DNA of 64,000 bases, taken from assembly GCF_018861145.1 (NCBI RefSeq), contig NZ_JAHKQT010000009.1, positions 1 through 64,000 of the forward strand. The letters run 5' to 3'. Of this stretch, positions 45,180 through 54,558 are shown piece by piece. A program made the translations under genes and the position numbers. Numbering within the stretch: the stretch's first letter is position 1; each line of letters starts with the position of its first letter. The notes under the pieces were generated by a model. The model did not search any database, was not told where the DNA came from, and saw nothing but the letters and a program-made list of their open reading frames with translations. The DNA comes from Poseidonibacter lekithochrous (GTDB lineage: Bacteria; Campylobacterota; Campylobacteria; Campylobacterales; Arcobacteraceae).

Positions 45180-45767
45180 TTATATCAATGCTAAAATCCA
45201 ATCCTTCACTTCATTTAAAGTAGATTCATCCTTATTTGATACAAAAACATAAGGTTTATTTTTCCTATTTTCTTTCACATCACTTTTCATACTATCAATC
45301 TCAACGCCAACATATGGAGCTAAGTCAGTTTTATTTACAATAAGTAAATCAGAGAAAAGCAATCCTGCACCTTTTTTTCTAGGTATATCAGCACCTTGAG
45401 CTACATCTATTACATAAATATAATAATCAATTAGTTCATATGAGAAAGTAGCACTAAGATTATCTCCACCACTTTCTACAAAAACAATATCTGAATCAAA
45501 TTTTTCTTCTAAAGAATTAACAGCTTTTAAATTCATAGAAATATCATCACGAATCGCAGTATGAGGACAACCTCCTGTTTCCACACCTATGATTTGTTCT
45601 TCAGGTAAATCAAGTGTCTTTTTTAGATAATTTGCATCTTCTGTTGTATAAATATCATTTGTTACAATACCTATTTTATAATCATTTTTTAGCATATTTG
45701 TAAGTGATTCAATAAGTGAAGTTTTTCCACTTCCTACAGGTCCTGCTATTCCTATTTTTAAACTCAT
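45180..45767 (-). CDS. ureG: Urease accessory GTPase UreG
   Basis: 195-196 residues, full length. It uses GTP to drive nickel delivery to apo-urease with UreE, UreF and UreD. P-loop GPVGSGKTSLIESL (about 9-22), the metal-binding CPH motif in GVETGGCPHTAIRDD, and NKTDLAPYVGV for guanine recognition are all present. Two adjacent ATGs occur; the second (45767) has better spacing to AAGGAAG. Last gene of the detached ureEFG block, about 130 bases after ureF. Confidence 0.95.
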   Translation of the reverse strand: MSLKIGIAGPVGSGKTSLIESLTNMLKNDYKIGIVTNDIYTTEDANYLKKTLDLPEEQIIGVETGGCPHTAIRDDISMNLKAVNSLEEKFDSDIVFVESGGDNLSATFSYELIDYYIYVIDVAQGADIPRKKGAGLLFSDLLIVNKTDLAPYVGVEIDSMKSDVKENRKNKPYVFVSNKDESTLNEVKDWILALI

Positions 45768-45898
45768 CATCTTCCTTTTTTAAAATCTTTTTTATTCGTT
45801 AATATCCATATTTTGCTTTAGTTCAAGGCAAGATTTAAAGAGTTTACTAAATGTAAATGACTTAAATTTTAACGCAGAAATAAAGTAAAAGATAAATA

Positions 45899-46603
45899 TT
45901 ATGTTACAAACATCTTTGGTTCTAGTGTTTTATGTTCAAATATTACTTCTTCAAACAGTGGATTAAAATTTGTAATCTTTTTATCAAAATTAAAATCCAT
46001 ATTTTCTAATAACTCATCAAAACTAAAAAGCATTTTCTGAATATCTGAAGGTTTTATTCTTGATATCTTAATACTAGTTGCTGCTATATTTATAAGATTT
46101 TTCTTTGTCCACATCACAATGAAATCTTTTATATCAATATTCAAATCATAAGCGTAAGAAGCTAAAACAATTAACTCATTTGCATCTGATTTTTCTTCTT
46201 TAATTAAGTTAAAATACTCTTTTACAATAGATGAATTTATCGTATCTTTTATCTGTATATAGTAATTGTATCCTATATCTTTAGATGCTTTTGCATACTC
46301 ATATGTTAAGTAAGATGATATTTCATTATCAAGTTTATTTAGTAAAAAGAGTCTGTTTTCTGCTAAATACGTATATGTCTTTTGAATATAAACAAACTCC
46401 ATTTTAGAATACTGATCAATTATTAAATTCTCTAAATATACTTTAAGAGAGTCAATATCTTTTACTTTCTCTTTTACAATATGAGGTTCTAAACCAAAAG
46501 AATGAACAAATACCCCTGATGGAAAGCTTCCATCAAGTATTTGCATAAATCTACTTAGACTTTTTAGATTAATAGAATTAGTGAGAGTGATGTGCTTTGC
46601 CAT
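45899..46603 (-). CDS. ureF: Urease accessory protein UreF
   Basis: 234 residues, all-helical UreF family, which links UreG to UreD on the apo-enzyme. The N-terminal LDGSFPSGVFVHSFGLEPHI (about 24-43) is the family signature (FPxGxFxHSxGLE). Its start lies within the last 26 bases of ureE, so translation is coupled. The 128-base gap before ureG holds no ORF that I can support. Confidence 0.92.
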   Translation of the reverse strand: MAKHITLTNSINLKSLSRFMQILDGSFPSGVFVHSFGLEPHIVKEKVKDIDSLKVYLENLIIDQYSKMEFVYIQKTYTYLAENRLFLLNKLDNEISSYLTYEYAKASKDIGYNYYIQIKDTINSSIVKEYFNLIKEEKSDANELIVLASYAYDLNIDIKDFIVMWTKKNLINIAATSIKISRIKPSDIQKMLFSFDELLENMDFNFDKKITNFNPLFEEVIFEHKTLEPKMFVT

Positions 46604-47012
46604 TTGCTTTAAAATATCCTGTTGTTTTAGTAATATTTATTTCACTATTTTTATATGCATTTTCAACTATATCATTTAAAGATATATCATCTAAAACAAC
46701 TATTTTTAAATCTTCAATCATTACAGGTTGATGACGATTTCCTACTTCATAAGCTACTTTTGCAAAATTAAGAGCATCTTTAAACTCTAAAATATAAATA
46801 TTATCTTCACTTCTTTTTACTTTAATTGCATAATCATCTTCACAAACTAAAATATCATTTTCATGTAAGTGTGTGAATTTAGCTTTTATTATAAAATTTA
46901 TACCATCATTTGATACAGCTGTAAGATTTGGTTTTTGCATATCAAACCATGATAATTCTACCTCATCACTACAATCAATATCTTTTTTTATTTCTATTAC
47001 TTTTTTAATCAA
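46578..47012 (-). CDS. ureE: Urease nickel metallochaperone UreE
   Basis: 144 residues. N-terminal beta domain followed by the metal-binding ferredoxin-like domain with VGNRHQPVMIED (about 91-102), whose histidine is the conserved dimer-interface ligand. The C-terminal tail (KAHHSH) is a short His-rich nickel-binding end. The start is TTG at 47012 with AAAGG eight bases upstream. A 14-bp palindrome lies 23-36 bases upstream, so ureEFG probably has its own promoter and operator. Confidence 0.9.
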   Translation of the reverse strand: MIKKVIEIKKDIDCSDEVELSWFDMQKPNLTAVSNDGINFIIKAKFTHLHENDILVCEDDYAIKVKRSEDNIYILEFKDALNFAKVAYEVGNRHQPVMIEDLKIVVLDDISLNDIVENAYKNSEINITKTTGYFKANGKAHHSH

Positions 47013-47034
47013 AAAAATACCTTTATATAATATA

Positions 47035-47048
47035 TATACAATTGTATA
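47035..47048. promoter_or_regulatory. Perfect palindrome TATACAATTGTATA upstream of ureE
   Basis: A 14-bp perfect palindrome made of two TATACAA/TTGTATA half-sites, overlapping the likely ureE promoter. The same half-sites, three bases apart, occur upstream of the GntR gene (59904-59920), and a single TATACAA lies at about 47090. Confidence 0.55.
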
Positions 47049-47095
47049 AAAAACTAAAGAGTTAAATAGATTTTTTTTGTTTATTAATTATACAA

Positions 47096-47244
47096 TTAAA
47101 GTAAAAAGAAGTGAACAATATTTGTTTCTACAGTTAAGTCTAAAGCTTCTTGTTCATATATCCAAGCATAAGTATTTCATTTGTTCCATATTCTTGTGTA
47201 ATAACAGGAACTAAGCCATTAGATTTTTTAAAAGCAATTTTCAT
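47096..47244 (-). pseudogene. Fragment of hisI (phosphoribosyl-AMP cyclohydrolase), frameshifted
   Basis: On the minus strand an ATG at 47244 opens MKIAFKKSNGLVPVITQEYG and continues NEILMLGYMN, a clear match to the N-terminal part of HisI (GLVPAIVQD...VLMLAYMN). One base is then missing: the annotated frame stops after KKL, whereas the next frame reads EALDLTVETNIVHFF, the following HisI segment, before a stop. The rest, including the metal-binding cysteines, is gone, replaced by the ureE promoter region. It is a decayed remnant between ureE and pyrC. Confidence 0.75.
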
Positions 47245-47260
47245 ATATTAGTATTTTGCG

Positions 47261-47311
47261 ACTAAGTTGCATTTTGTTATACTATCAAAGCATGTTTAAA
47301 TGCAACTTAGT
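47261..47311 (+). promoter_or_regulatory. 14-bp inverted repeat pair flanking the pyrC promoter
   Basis: ACTAAGTTGCATTT (47261-47274) and its exact reverse complement AAATGCAACTTAGT (47298-47311), 23 bases apart. A TATACT -10-like element (47278-47283) lies between them. This looks like a two-site operator around a promoter. Confidence 0.6.
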
Positions 47312-47347
47312 TGTATCTGTATATGCTTAATAAAAAGGATTTTACTT

Positions 47348-48376
47348 ATGAAAGATTTTATAATAAATAGCCCTCTTGATATGCACCTTCATTTAAGAGA
47401 TGATGATATATTAAAACTTGTGGCGCCACTTACTTCAAAATATTTTTCAGGAGCACTTATAATGCCAAACTTATTACCTCCTATTACTACAAAGGAAGCT
47501 CTTTTTGCTTATAAACAAAGAATAATAGAATCATGTAATCATGATAACTTTGAACCTCTTGTAACAATATTATTTCAAGTTGATTACACTTATGAATTTT
47601 TAAAAAATATAAAAGATGAAATCATTGCAGTTAAACTTTATCCTTTTGGAGTTACTACGAATTCTGAAACAGGAGTATCTTCTATGGAAATAACAGTTTT
47701 AAGACCAACATTAGAATCAATGTCTAAACTAGGGATTCCCTTATGTGTTCATGGAGAGACAAAAGGTTTTGTAATGGATAGAGAAAAAGAATTTCTACCT
47801 ATCTATGAATCTTTAGCTATTAATTTTCCAGATTTAAAAATCATAATGGAACATATTTCAACAAAAGAATCAATTGAATTATTAAAAAAATATAATAATT
47901 TATATGCAACAATTACAGTTCATCATCTACTTTTAACTTTAGATGACGTAACTGGAGGAATGTTAAATCCTCATACTTTTTGTAAACCTATAGTAAAAAG
48001 ACCAGATGATAGACAAGCCCTATTAGAACTTGCACTAAGTGCACATCCAAAAGTTATGTTTGGTTCAGATTCGGCACCTCATCATAGAAAGACAAAAGAA
48101 TGTCATGATGGAGCAGCTGGGGTATTTACTGCACCAATAGCTCTACAACTTTTAACACAACTTTTTGAAGAACATGGAAAACTAGATAATCTAAATGCAT
48201 TTATTTCTTTAAATGCTCAAAAAATTTATAATATAAAACCTAAAAGCAAGGTAATTAACTTAGTAAAAAAAGATTTTATAATACCTAATTCATATATATA
48301 CAAAAATGAAGAAGTAGTTCCAATGTTCAATGGTAAGAAAATATCTTGGAGTATAGAAAAAATTAATAATGGATAA
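47348..48376 (+). CDS. pyrC: Dihydroorotase
   Basis: 342 residues from the ATG at 47348 (AAGGA eight bases upstream; the longer frame from 47300 runs through an operator repeat and is unlikely). It closes the dihydroorotate ring in pyrimidine synthesis. Zinc ligands are visible in DMHLHLRDDD (about 10-19), the carbamylated-lysine segment IAVKLYPFG, CVHGE, MEHIST and SDSAPHH. A core housekeeping gene, placed on the opposite strand inside the urease locus. The next small gene starts three bases after its stop. Confidence 0.95.
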   Translation: MKDFIINSPLDMHLHLRDDDILKLVAPLTSKYFSGALIMPNLLPPITTKEALFAYKQRIIESCNHDNFEPLVTILFQVDYTYEFLKNIKDEIIAVKLYPFGVTTNSETGVSSMEITVLRPTLESMSKLGIPLCVHGETKGFVMDREKEFLPIYESLAINFPDLKIIMEHISTKESIELLKKYNNLYATITVHHLLLTLDDVTGGMLNPHTFCKPIVKRPDDRQALLELALSAHPKVMFGSDSAPHHRKTKECHDGAAGVFTAPIALQLLTQLFEEHGKLDNLNAFISLNAQKIYNIKPKSKVINLVKKDFIIPNSYIYKNEEVVPMFNGKKISWSIEKINNG

Positions 48377-48379
48377 AAT

Positions 48380-48649
48380 ATGGAAAATATAAAAGAAGAA
48401 TTAAAAAAAGTTATCGAAGAGGTTATGTTACCTGAGAGTGAAGATTATTCAAAAGAACTAGCTAATCTTATAGTTAGAAATGAAGTAAGTCAAGATAATA
48501 TTGATGCAAAAGAAGATATTGATTCTTTTATTGAAGAACTAAAAAATATTCTTGAAATAATTAAAGAAAATAAACTCTCAGATGAGGAAGCTGAAGGTAT
48601 ATATGAAAAGATAATAACTATGCTTAATGAACATGAAGAAGATCATTAA
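48380..48649 (+). CDS. Small acidic helical protein of unknown function
   Basis: 89 residues, very rich in Glu, Asp and Lys, predicted entirely helical, no cysteines or membrane helix. It starts three bases after pyrC, so it shares its message, and precedes the KAP ATPase by about 50 bases. I do not recognise it. It may be an accessory of the ATPase or simply a conserved partner of pyrC. Confidence 0.6.
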   Translation: MENIKEELKKVIEEVMLPESEDYSKELANLIVRNEVSQDNIDAKEDIDSFIEELKNILEIIKENKLSDEEAEGIYEKIITMLNEHEEDH

Positions 48650-48696
48650 GTTGATTTTAGTATTATTATAAGTATTTAACCAACATTAGGAATACT

Positions 48697-50133
48697 ATGC
48701 ATAATTTAGAAAAAGACTTATTACAAAGAGAAGATGAAATAGATTTTTTAATATCATATCTAACTAATAGATATGATAAATCAAAAGATACATCATTTGA
48801 AAATAAATCATTTGTTTTAAATATTAATGCAAACTGGGGTTCTGGTAAAACATATTTCTTAAAAAGTTTATCAAACCAATTAAAAAATATGAATTACCCT
48901 GTTGTAGAATTTGACGCTTGGAAAAACGATTATACAAAAGAACCTTTATTAGCTTTTATGTCAGAGTTAAATACTTCTCTTGAAAGTTTCTTTACTCCAA
49001 ATCAATTAAAAACCAAAGGTTTTATAAGTAAGTTAAACAAAGTAAAAAAAGCTTCTTTACCTATTTTGACATCTATTATTGCAAAGCAATTAACTGGATA
49101 TACATTAGGTGAATTTTCAATTGAGCAAGATAGTACAGATACGGAAAAAGGTGTTGAAAAAATCATAAGTAAACTTACAGATAATGCTCTAAAAGAACAT
49201 AATAACATTAAAAAGAGTATAAAAGATTTTAAAATAAGTATGTTAAAACTTTTAGAGGATATATCAGAACTAGAGAATAAAAAACTACCAATGTTTATTT
49301 TAATTGATGAACTAGATAGATGTAGGCCTAACTATGCTATAGAATTACTTGAAAATATAAAACATTTATTTGATATAGAAGGTTTATATTTTATAATAGC
49401 AACAGATTCAACACAATTATCTCACTCAATAAATGCAATTTATGGAAATAAATTTGCATCAGAAAAGTACTTAAAAAGATTTTTTGATCAAGAATATAAG
49501 CTAAAAACTCCTAGTAATTATGAATATATAAATAGCCTATTTAAAAAGTATAATCTATTAGATGATGAAATACTCTTTTCACCTTTAGAAGAAGAATTTT
49601 ATAAAGAAGTAAATACAAAAGTAAAACTATTTGAATTGTTTGTAGAATTATTTGACTTAAAACCAAGAGATATAAATCAAGTTATGATTTCTTTACATGC
49701 TATAAGGATTACATATAATTTAGAATTTAAAATACATTTACCTTATCTATTATTTTTAATTATGTTAAAACATAGTGATAATAATAAATATAATAAATTT
49801 TTGGAGCTTATAAAGAAAAGGAATGATATTAAAATGTCTAAAGAATTAATGTTAGAAATAAATACTAATTATTCAGATATTAAAGTAAAAACACATGTAT
49901 TTCAATCTAATGAAAATGATATTCCTTTATTTTCAATAATTACATTTTTCGCTGAATTTTACTCAATGATATACAAAGATTATAAGGGAGGCAAAATTTC
50001 ATCTAATATTTTAAGAATAATTAAACAATCAATACAAGAAGAAGATACTGGGATTTATGAGGATGATAAAATAGTCAATATATCAATTTTCAATTATCCT
50101 AGTTTAGTTGAACACACCGGACAATTGAGTTAA
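48697..50133 (+). CDS. KAP-family P-loop NTPase
   Basis: 478 residues. Walker A NWGSGKT at about 46-52 and Walker B in FILIDELDRCRPNYAIELL near 200-218 are the hallmarks of KAP NTPases, as is VVEFDAWKND after the P-loop. In most KAP proteins the P-loop domain is interrupted by membrane helices; here the insert (about 95-195) contains at most one weak hydrophobic stretch. Members include the phage-exclusion protein PifA, and many lie in defence islands. AGGA precedes ATG. It sits in the opposite-strand block that splits the urease genes; a defence role is a guess. Confidence 0.82.
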   Translation: MHNLEKDLLQREDEIDFLISYLTNRYDKSKDTSFENKSFVLNINANWGSGKTYFLKSLSNQLKNMNYPVVEFDAWKNDYTKEPLLAFMSELNTSLESFFTPNQLKTKGFISKLNKVKKASLPILTSIIAKQLTGYTLGEFSIEQDSTDTEKGVEKIISKLTDNALKEHNNIKKSIKDFKISMLKLLEDISELENKKLPMFILIDELDRCRPNYAIELLENIKHLFDIEGLYFIIATDSTQLSHSINAIYGNKFASEKYLKRFFDQEYKLKTPSNYEYINSLFKKYNLLDDEILFSPLEEEFYKEVNTKVKLFELFVELFDLKPRDINQVMISLHAIRITYNLEFKIHLPYLLFLIMLKHSDNNKYNKFLELIKKRNDIKMSKELMLEINTNYSDIKVKTHVFQSNENDIPLFSIITFFAEFYSMIYKDYKGGKISSNILRIIKQSIQEEDTGIYEDDKIVNISIFNYPSLVEHTGQLS

Positions 50134-50213
50134 ATCATAAACAATTTAGCTAGGAAGACTTATAATAGGAAAACACAATCTAATTATAAATCTTCAAAAC
50201 TAATTATACATTC

Positions 50214-51914
50214 CTAAAACATAAAATATTTTTTAGCCATAGGCACAGTTGATACATAATCAGATTGGATTAATTCACCATCAACTAAAACATCATAAGT
50301 TTCAGGGTCAACTACAATATCTCCTATAAAATCATTTAACTTCATATCTTTTTTACCGATATTTCTAGTATTTTTAACAGCTAAAACTTGTTTTTCAATT
50401 CCTAGTTTTTCTTTTAAATCACCACTTGCTACTTTTGAAGTAAATATAGCACTAATTTTTGCACTTGATTTTCCATGTGAACCAAACATTTTTCTATAAA
50501 GGTTCGGTTCTGGTGTTGGAATTGAGGCATTTGCATCACCCATTACAGATAGCGCTATAAATCCACCTTTTATAACTAAACTTGGTTTCACTCCAAAAAA
50601 TGCTCTATCCCATAAAACAAGGTCAGCCATTTTGCCAACTTCTACGCTTCCTACATGCTCATCAATACCACAAGCAATTGCAGGGTTTATTGTATATTTT
50701 GCAATATATCTTTTGATTCTATTATTGTCACTTTCTTCATTATCAGGAGCTAATGCACCTCTTTGTTTTTTCATTGAATCTGCAACTTGCCAAGTTCTTA
50801 TAAGTACTTCACCTACTCTTCCCATAGCTTGAGAATCAGAACTAGTAATACTAATAGCACCGATATCATGAAGTACATCTTCAGCTGCGATTGTATTCCC
50901 TCGGATACGACTCTCTGCAAAACTTACATCTTCAGGAATCTTTGGACTTAAATGGTGACAAACCATAAGCATATCAAGATGCTCTTCTATTGTATTTTTT
51001 GTATATGGAAGTGTTGGGTTTGTTGAAGATGGTAATACATTTGCAAGTCCAGCTACTTTCATAATATCAGGAGCATGACCACCTCCTGCACCTTCACTAT
51101 GGAAAGTATGAATAGTTCTATTTTTAAATGCTCCCACTGTATTTTCAACAAAACCAGATTCGTTTAATGTATCAGTATGAATTGCAACTTGTACATCAAA
51201 ATCATCAGCAACCTTTAGACAAGTATCAATTGCATTTGGAGTACTTCCCCAATCTTCATGAAGCTTAAGACCCATTGCTCCTGCTTCTATTTGTGATTGA
51301 AGTGCTTCATAAGAACTAGAATTTCCTTTTCCCATAAATCCAAAGTTTAAAGGATAGTTTTCAACTGACTCAATCATCTTAGAAATATTCCACTCACCTG
51401 GGGTACAAGTCGTTGCATTAGTTCCAGTGTTTGGTCCAGTACCACCTCCTACCATTGTAGTAACTCCACTACTTAAAGCTTCATCAATTTGTGTAGGAGA
51501 GATAAAGTGAATATGAGAATCAACTCCGCCTGCTGTTATTACTTTTCCTTCAGCAGAAAGTATCTCAGTATTAGCACCTATTTCTAAACCATCTGTAATT
51601 CCATCACAAAGATTTGGATTTCCAGCTTTTCCAATTGCTATAATTTTTCCATTCTTTATACCAATATCAGCTTTGTATATTCCAGTATAATCAATAATTA
51701 CAGCATTTGTAATAATCAAATCAGCAACATTTACAGCTGTTGGACTTTGAGCCATTCCATCTCTAATAGTTTTACCACCACCAAATTTTACTTCTTCACC
51801 ATAAGTTGTATAATCTTTTTCAATTTCAACTATTAATGACGTATCTGCTAATCTAAATCTATCACCCGTTGTTGGTCCATACATTGAAGCATATTTTTGT
51901 TTTGAAATTTTCAT
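50214..51914 (-). CDS. ureC: Urease catalytic (alpha) subunit
   Basis: 566 residues, complete. Holds the dinuclear nickel site that hydrolyses urea to ammonia and carbamate. Visible are the nickel-ligand HIHFISP (about 134-140), the carbamylated lysine in [12 protein letters not shown] (about 212-223), [10 protein letters not shown] and the active-site flap [11 protein letters not shown] (about 317-327). It follows the fused gamma-beta gene by one base. In Helicobacter naming this is ureB. No truncation or lost residue is seen. Confidence 0.97.
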   Translation of the reverse strand: MKISKQKYASMYGPTTGDRFRLADTSLIVEIEKDYTTYGEEVKFGGGKTIRDGMAQSPTAVNVADLIITNAVIIDYTGIYKADIGIKNGKIIAIGKAGNPNLCDGITDGLEIGANTEILSAEGKVITAGGVDSHIHFISPTQIDEALSSGVTTMVGGGTGPNTGTNATTCTPGEWNISKMIESVENYPLNFGFMGKGNSSSYEALQSQIEAGAMGLKLHEDWGSTPNAIDTCLKVADDFDVQVAIHTDTLNESGFVENTVGAFKNRTIHTFHSEGAGGGHAPDIMKVAGLANVLPSSTNPTLPYTKNTIEEHLDMLMVCHHLSPKIPEDVSFAESRIRGNTIAAEDVLHDIGAISITSSDSQAMGRVGEVLIRTWQVADSMKKQRGALAPDNEESDNNRIKRYIAKYTINPAIACGIDEHVGSVEVGKMADLVLWDRAFFGVKPSLVIKGGFIALSVMGDANASIPTPEPNLYRKMFGSHGKSSAKISAIFTSKVASGDLKEKLGIEKQVLAVKNTRNIGKKDMKLNDFIGDIVVDPETYDVLVDGELIQSDYVSTVPMAKKYFMF

Positions 51915-51915
51915 T

Positions 51916-52593
51916 TTATTTCTCTCCTAAAAAAACAGCTAAGTTTTGCATTGCTTTTTCTTTAATTGATTCATCATCTAAATGCCCTTCAACTAATCCA
52001 TTAAAACCACTCATATATCTATTTCCAGAATATTCCACTAAATTTATTTTCTTTTTACTTCCTGGTTCAAACCTAACTGATGTTCCAGCTGGAATATCAA
52101 GTCTTTTTCCATATGATTCACTTCTATTAAAATCAAGATTATTATTTACTTCAAAAAAGTGATAATGTGAACCTATTTGAACTGGTCTATCACCTTTATT
52201 TTCAACTTCCAAGCTAGTGATTTCTTTATCTTCATTTAACTCAATTTCTCCACTTTTAATAAAATATTCACCAGGAACTAATTCATCATTTCCTTGAATT
52301 GGACTATGAACAGTTACTAATTTTGTTCCATCATCAAAAGTTGCTTCCACTTGAACCATATCCATCATAGAAGATATTCCATCCATTACATCTTCATGAT
52401 TTAAAACTTTTGTTGCATCAACCATAAGTTGAGCAACACTTTTACCATCTCTTGCACCTTCTAAAATATATGATGTGATAATAGCTGTAGCTTCTGGGAA
52501 ATTTAGCTTACAGCCTCTATCTTTCCGTTCTTGAGCTAACTTTGCAGCTGTATATATCATCAACTTTTCTTGTTCTCTATTTGTTAATAACAT
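51916..52593 (-). CDS. ureA: Fused urease gamma-beta subunit
   Basis: 225 residues: gamma domain (about 1-100; [25 protein letters not shown]) fused to the beta domain (about 105-225; [44 protein letters not shown]). The fusion is the Campylobacterota/Helicobacter form; most bacteria have two genes. It lies between ureJ (5-base gap) and ureC (1-base gap) in one operon. Confidence 0.96.
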   Translation of the reverse strand: MLLTNREQEKLMIYTAAKLAQERKDRGCKLNFPEATAIITSYILEGARDGKSVAQLMVDATKVLNHEDVMDGISSMMDMVQVEATFDDGTKLVTVHSPIQGNDELVPGEYFIKSGEIELNEDKEITSLEVENKGDRPVQIGSHYHFFEVNNNLDFNRSESYGKRLDIPAGTSVRFEPGSKKKINLVEYSGNRYMSGFNGLVEGHLDDESIKEKAMQNLAVFLGEK

Positions 52594-52598
52594 AGTAT

Positions 52599-53105
52599 CT
52601 AAACTCTTGCTTTTACAATTTTTTGACTAGAAATATATGCAATAGCAAAACCTACAATATGAAGTGCAAGCGTAGATAAAGTAAATCCAAAAATATAGCT
52701 TATAAAACTTCCAGTTGCAAACTCAGTTCCATGAGCAAACCCATGAAAAAATCCAAATACACCAACTATAGATGCAATAAAAATTGTTGGTATTTTATTT
52801 GCAACCATAAGTAATGAAAATATAACAGCAATCGAAAGTAAAATTCCTTCTTCTATACCTATTATCGCTACACCACTATAACCTATTACAGCTGCTAGCA
52901 CCATACAAAATATAAATGATAAAATAGAGACAAATCCTTTTTGTCCTACAACATAGGCAAGAGCACCAACACCAACCATTGCTAAAATATGATCAAATCC
53001 ACCTATTGGGTGTAATAATCCACTCATAAATCCACCTGTAGAATGAACACCTGTATGTGCAAAAGCTACACTTGCTAATCCTAATAATAATCCTATTTTT
53101 TTCAT
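52599..53105 (-). CDS. ureJ: HupE/UreJ-type nickel permease
   Basis: 168 residues. Signal-like first helix (ending VAFAH) and six further hydrophobic segments. The family metal motif appears as [19 protein letters not shown] near residues 32-50, with a second histidine pair in [13 protein letters not shown] near 117-129. It should supply nickel to urease. No ureI urea channel is seen in the window. Confidence 0.9.
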   Translation of the reverse strand: MKKIGLLLGLASVAFAHTGVHSTGGFMSGLLHPIGGFDHILAMVGVGALAYVVGQKGFVSILSFIFCMVLAAVIGYSGVAIIGIEEGILLSIAVIFSLLMVANKIPTIFIASIVGVFGFFHGFAHGTEFATGSFISYIFGFTLSTLALHIVGFAIAYISSQKIVKARV

Positions 53106-53118
53106 TTTTAACTCCTTT

Positions 53119-53874
53119 TTATTGTTTCCCCATATTAAATTTATTTTTTTGTAAAGTATTTCTATAAATATCCCAGATATTAGATACTTTTTCTTTTAAA
53201 ATAGCCATATTATCACTACTTAAAACACCTATTATTAGCTTCTTTGATTTTGAATATGTAAAAGTAAAAACCTCTTCTTTTTCTAAAGTTTTCAGAAAAG
53301 TTTCATTATCTAAAGTTTTAATATAAACCTTTGCAAAAAGATTTTCACTTGATTTTTTTCTTTTTACATAATCTTTTAATTCCAATCCATCAATATCAAA
53401 TTTTTCTATATATTCACATTTATCATTTTCAAAGAAAGTGTTTTTTATTTTCATACTTGTAAAATCAAAATCTTCAAAACTTCTCCCATTACTTAAAATA
53501 TCAGTATAAAAAAAAGTTGAACTTTTATCAAAAACAAGTCTAAAAGTTTGAATAAACTTTGCATCTTTATATAAAATAAGTTCATCATTTAAAAACTCTA
53601 AATTTGAAGAGTTTTGTATATTAATATCTATTAAATTTATACTATAAAATTTTGAGTTGGATGGGTATATTTTAGTAGCAGATTCTGTAGTAATTATAAG
53701 ATTTGAATTATCTAGTTTAAAGTTTGTTTTTATTCTATCTTTTGGAAAAATACCTTCACCTATATTAAGAAGTTTAATATAGTTTTCTTTTTCTTTAAAT
53801 AGGTAATATCTTGATGGAAGATTTAATCTATCTAGACTAAAATTTTCATCTTTAAAACTAAACTTTAAACTCAT
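53119..53874 (-). CDS. ureD: Urease accessory protein UreD (UreH)
   Basis: 251 residues, slightly shorter than typical UreD (about 265-280), beta-rich. The segment KTNFKLDNSNLIITTESATKIYPS (about 45-70, cited in part) corresponds to the family LTTQAATKVY block. It docks UreF and UreG on apo-urease. First gene of the ureD-J-AB-C run, 73 bases after the LysE gene on the same strand, so it may be read through from the allantoin operon. Confidence 0.85.
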   Translation of the reverse strand: MSLKFSFKDENFSLDRLNLPSRYYLFKEKENYIKLLNIGEGIFPKDRIKTNFKLDNSNLIITTESATKIYPSNSKFYSINLIDINIQNSSNLEFLNDELILYKDAKFIQTFRLVFDKSSTFFYTDILSNGRSFEDFDFTSMKIKNTFFENDKCEYIEKFDIDGLELKDYVKRKKSSENLFAKVYIKTLDNETFLKTLEKEEVFTFTYSKSKKLIIGVLSSDNMAILKEKVSNIWDIYRNTLQKNKFNMGKQ

Positions 53875-53947
53875 TAAACGCCTTATTTATTAGTAATATT
53901 ATATTAACAAAAAACAAATATATATACTATTTCCAACTGTCTATTTT

Positions 53948-54556
53948 TTATTCAATAGCTTTAAATAATAACCATAAAGATATCAAAATAAGCATTGAAC
54001 CAAATATTTTACTTTGAACTTGTACCGCATAATTGGAGGCAAACTTTTGTGCCATCCAAGCTCCACCATAAGACCAAGTAGTATGTGTAAATAGATTTAA
54101 AATCAACAATAATAAACTTAATCTTATAACTTCATAACTCAAAGAACTATCTTCATTTAAAAACTGTGAATACATAGTTATAACTATTGTAAGTCCTTTT
54201 ATATTTAAAGCTTGAGATATTACACCATCTAAGAATGTAAGTTTGGTATTAGACTCATTAGTGTGAACTTCTTTTCTAATTAAAAATTTATAGCCAAGCC
54301 AAAAGATATAAATAACTCCTAAAAGTTGTACTATAAAGAATATTGTTGGAAATTTTAGTAAAATACTGCCCAAACCAAAACCAATAAGTAAAGAATATAA
54401 TGTATAAGAAAAATTCAATCCTAAAATAAAAGGTATTGATTTTTTAAATCCATTATTTGCTCCACAGACTGCACACAATACATTACCAGGACCTGCACTA
54501 AAAACTAAAGGAAAAATCACCCCTAACCATAAAATAATTTCTCCAAATGATGTCAT
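53948..54556 (-). CDS. LysE-family amino-acid exporter
   Basis: 202 residues with about six membrane helices, LysE/RhtB family. FPLVFSAGPGNVLCAVCGANNGFKKS (in part) near residues 15-35 is the typical N-terminal block with GPGN. It follows malate synthase by two bases, so it belongs to the allantoin operon. It may export an amino acid or excess nitrogen product; the substrate is unknown. Confidence 0.85.
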   Translation of the reverse strand: MTSFGEIILWLGVIFPLVFSAGPGNVLCAVCGANNGFKKSIPFILGLNFSYTLYSLLIGFGLGSILLKFPTIFFIVQLLGVIYIFWLGYKFLIRKEVHTNESNTKLTFLDGVISQALNIKGLTIVITMYSQFLNEDSSLSYEVIRLSLLLLILNLFTHTTWSYGGAWMAQKFASNYAVQVQSKIFGSMLILISLWLLFKAIE

Positions 54557-54558
54557 TC

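Noticed and set aside
45771-45898. Extra small gene between ureF and ureG
   Set aside because: No frame with a start and ribosome site of useful length was found on either strand.
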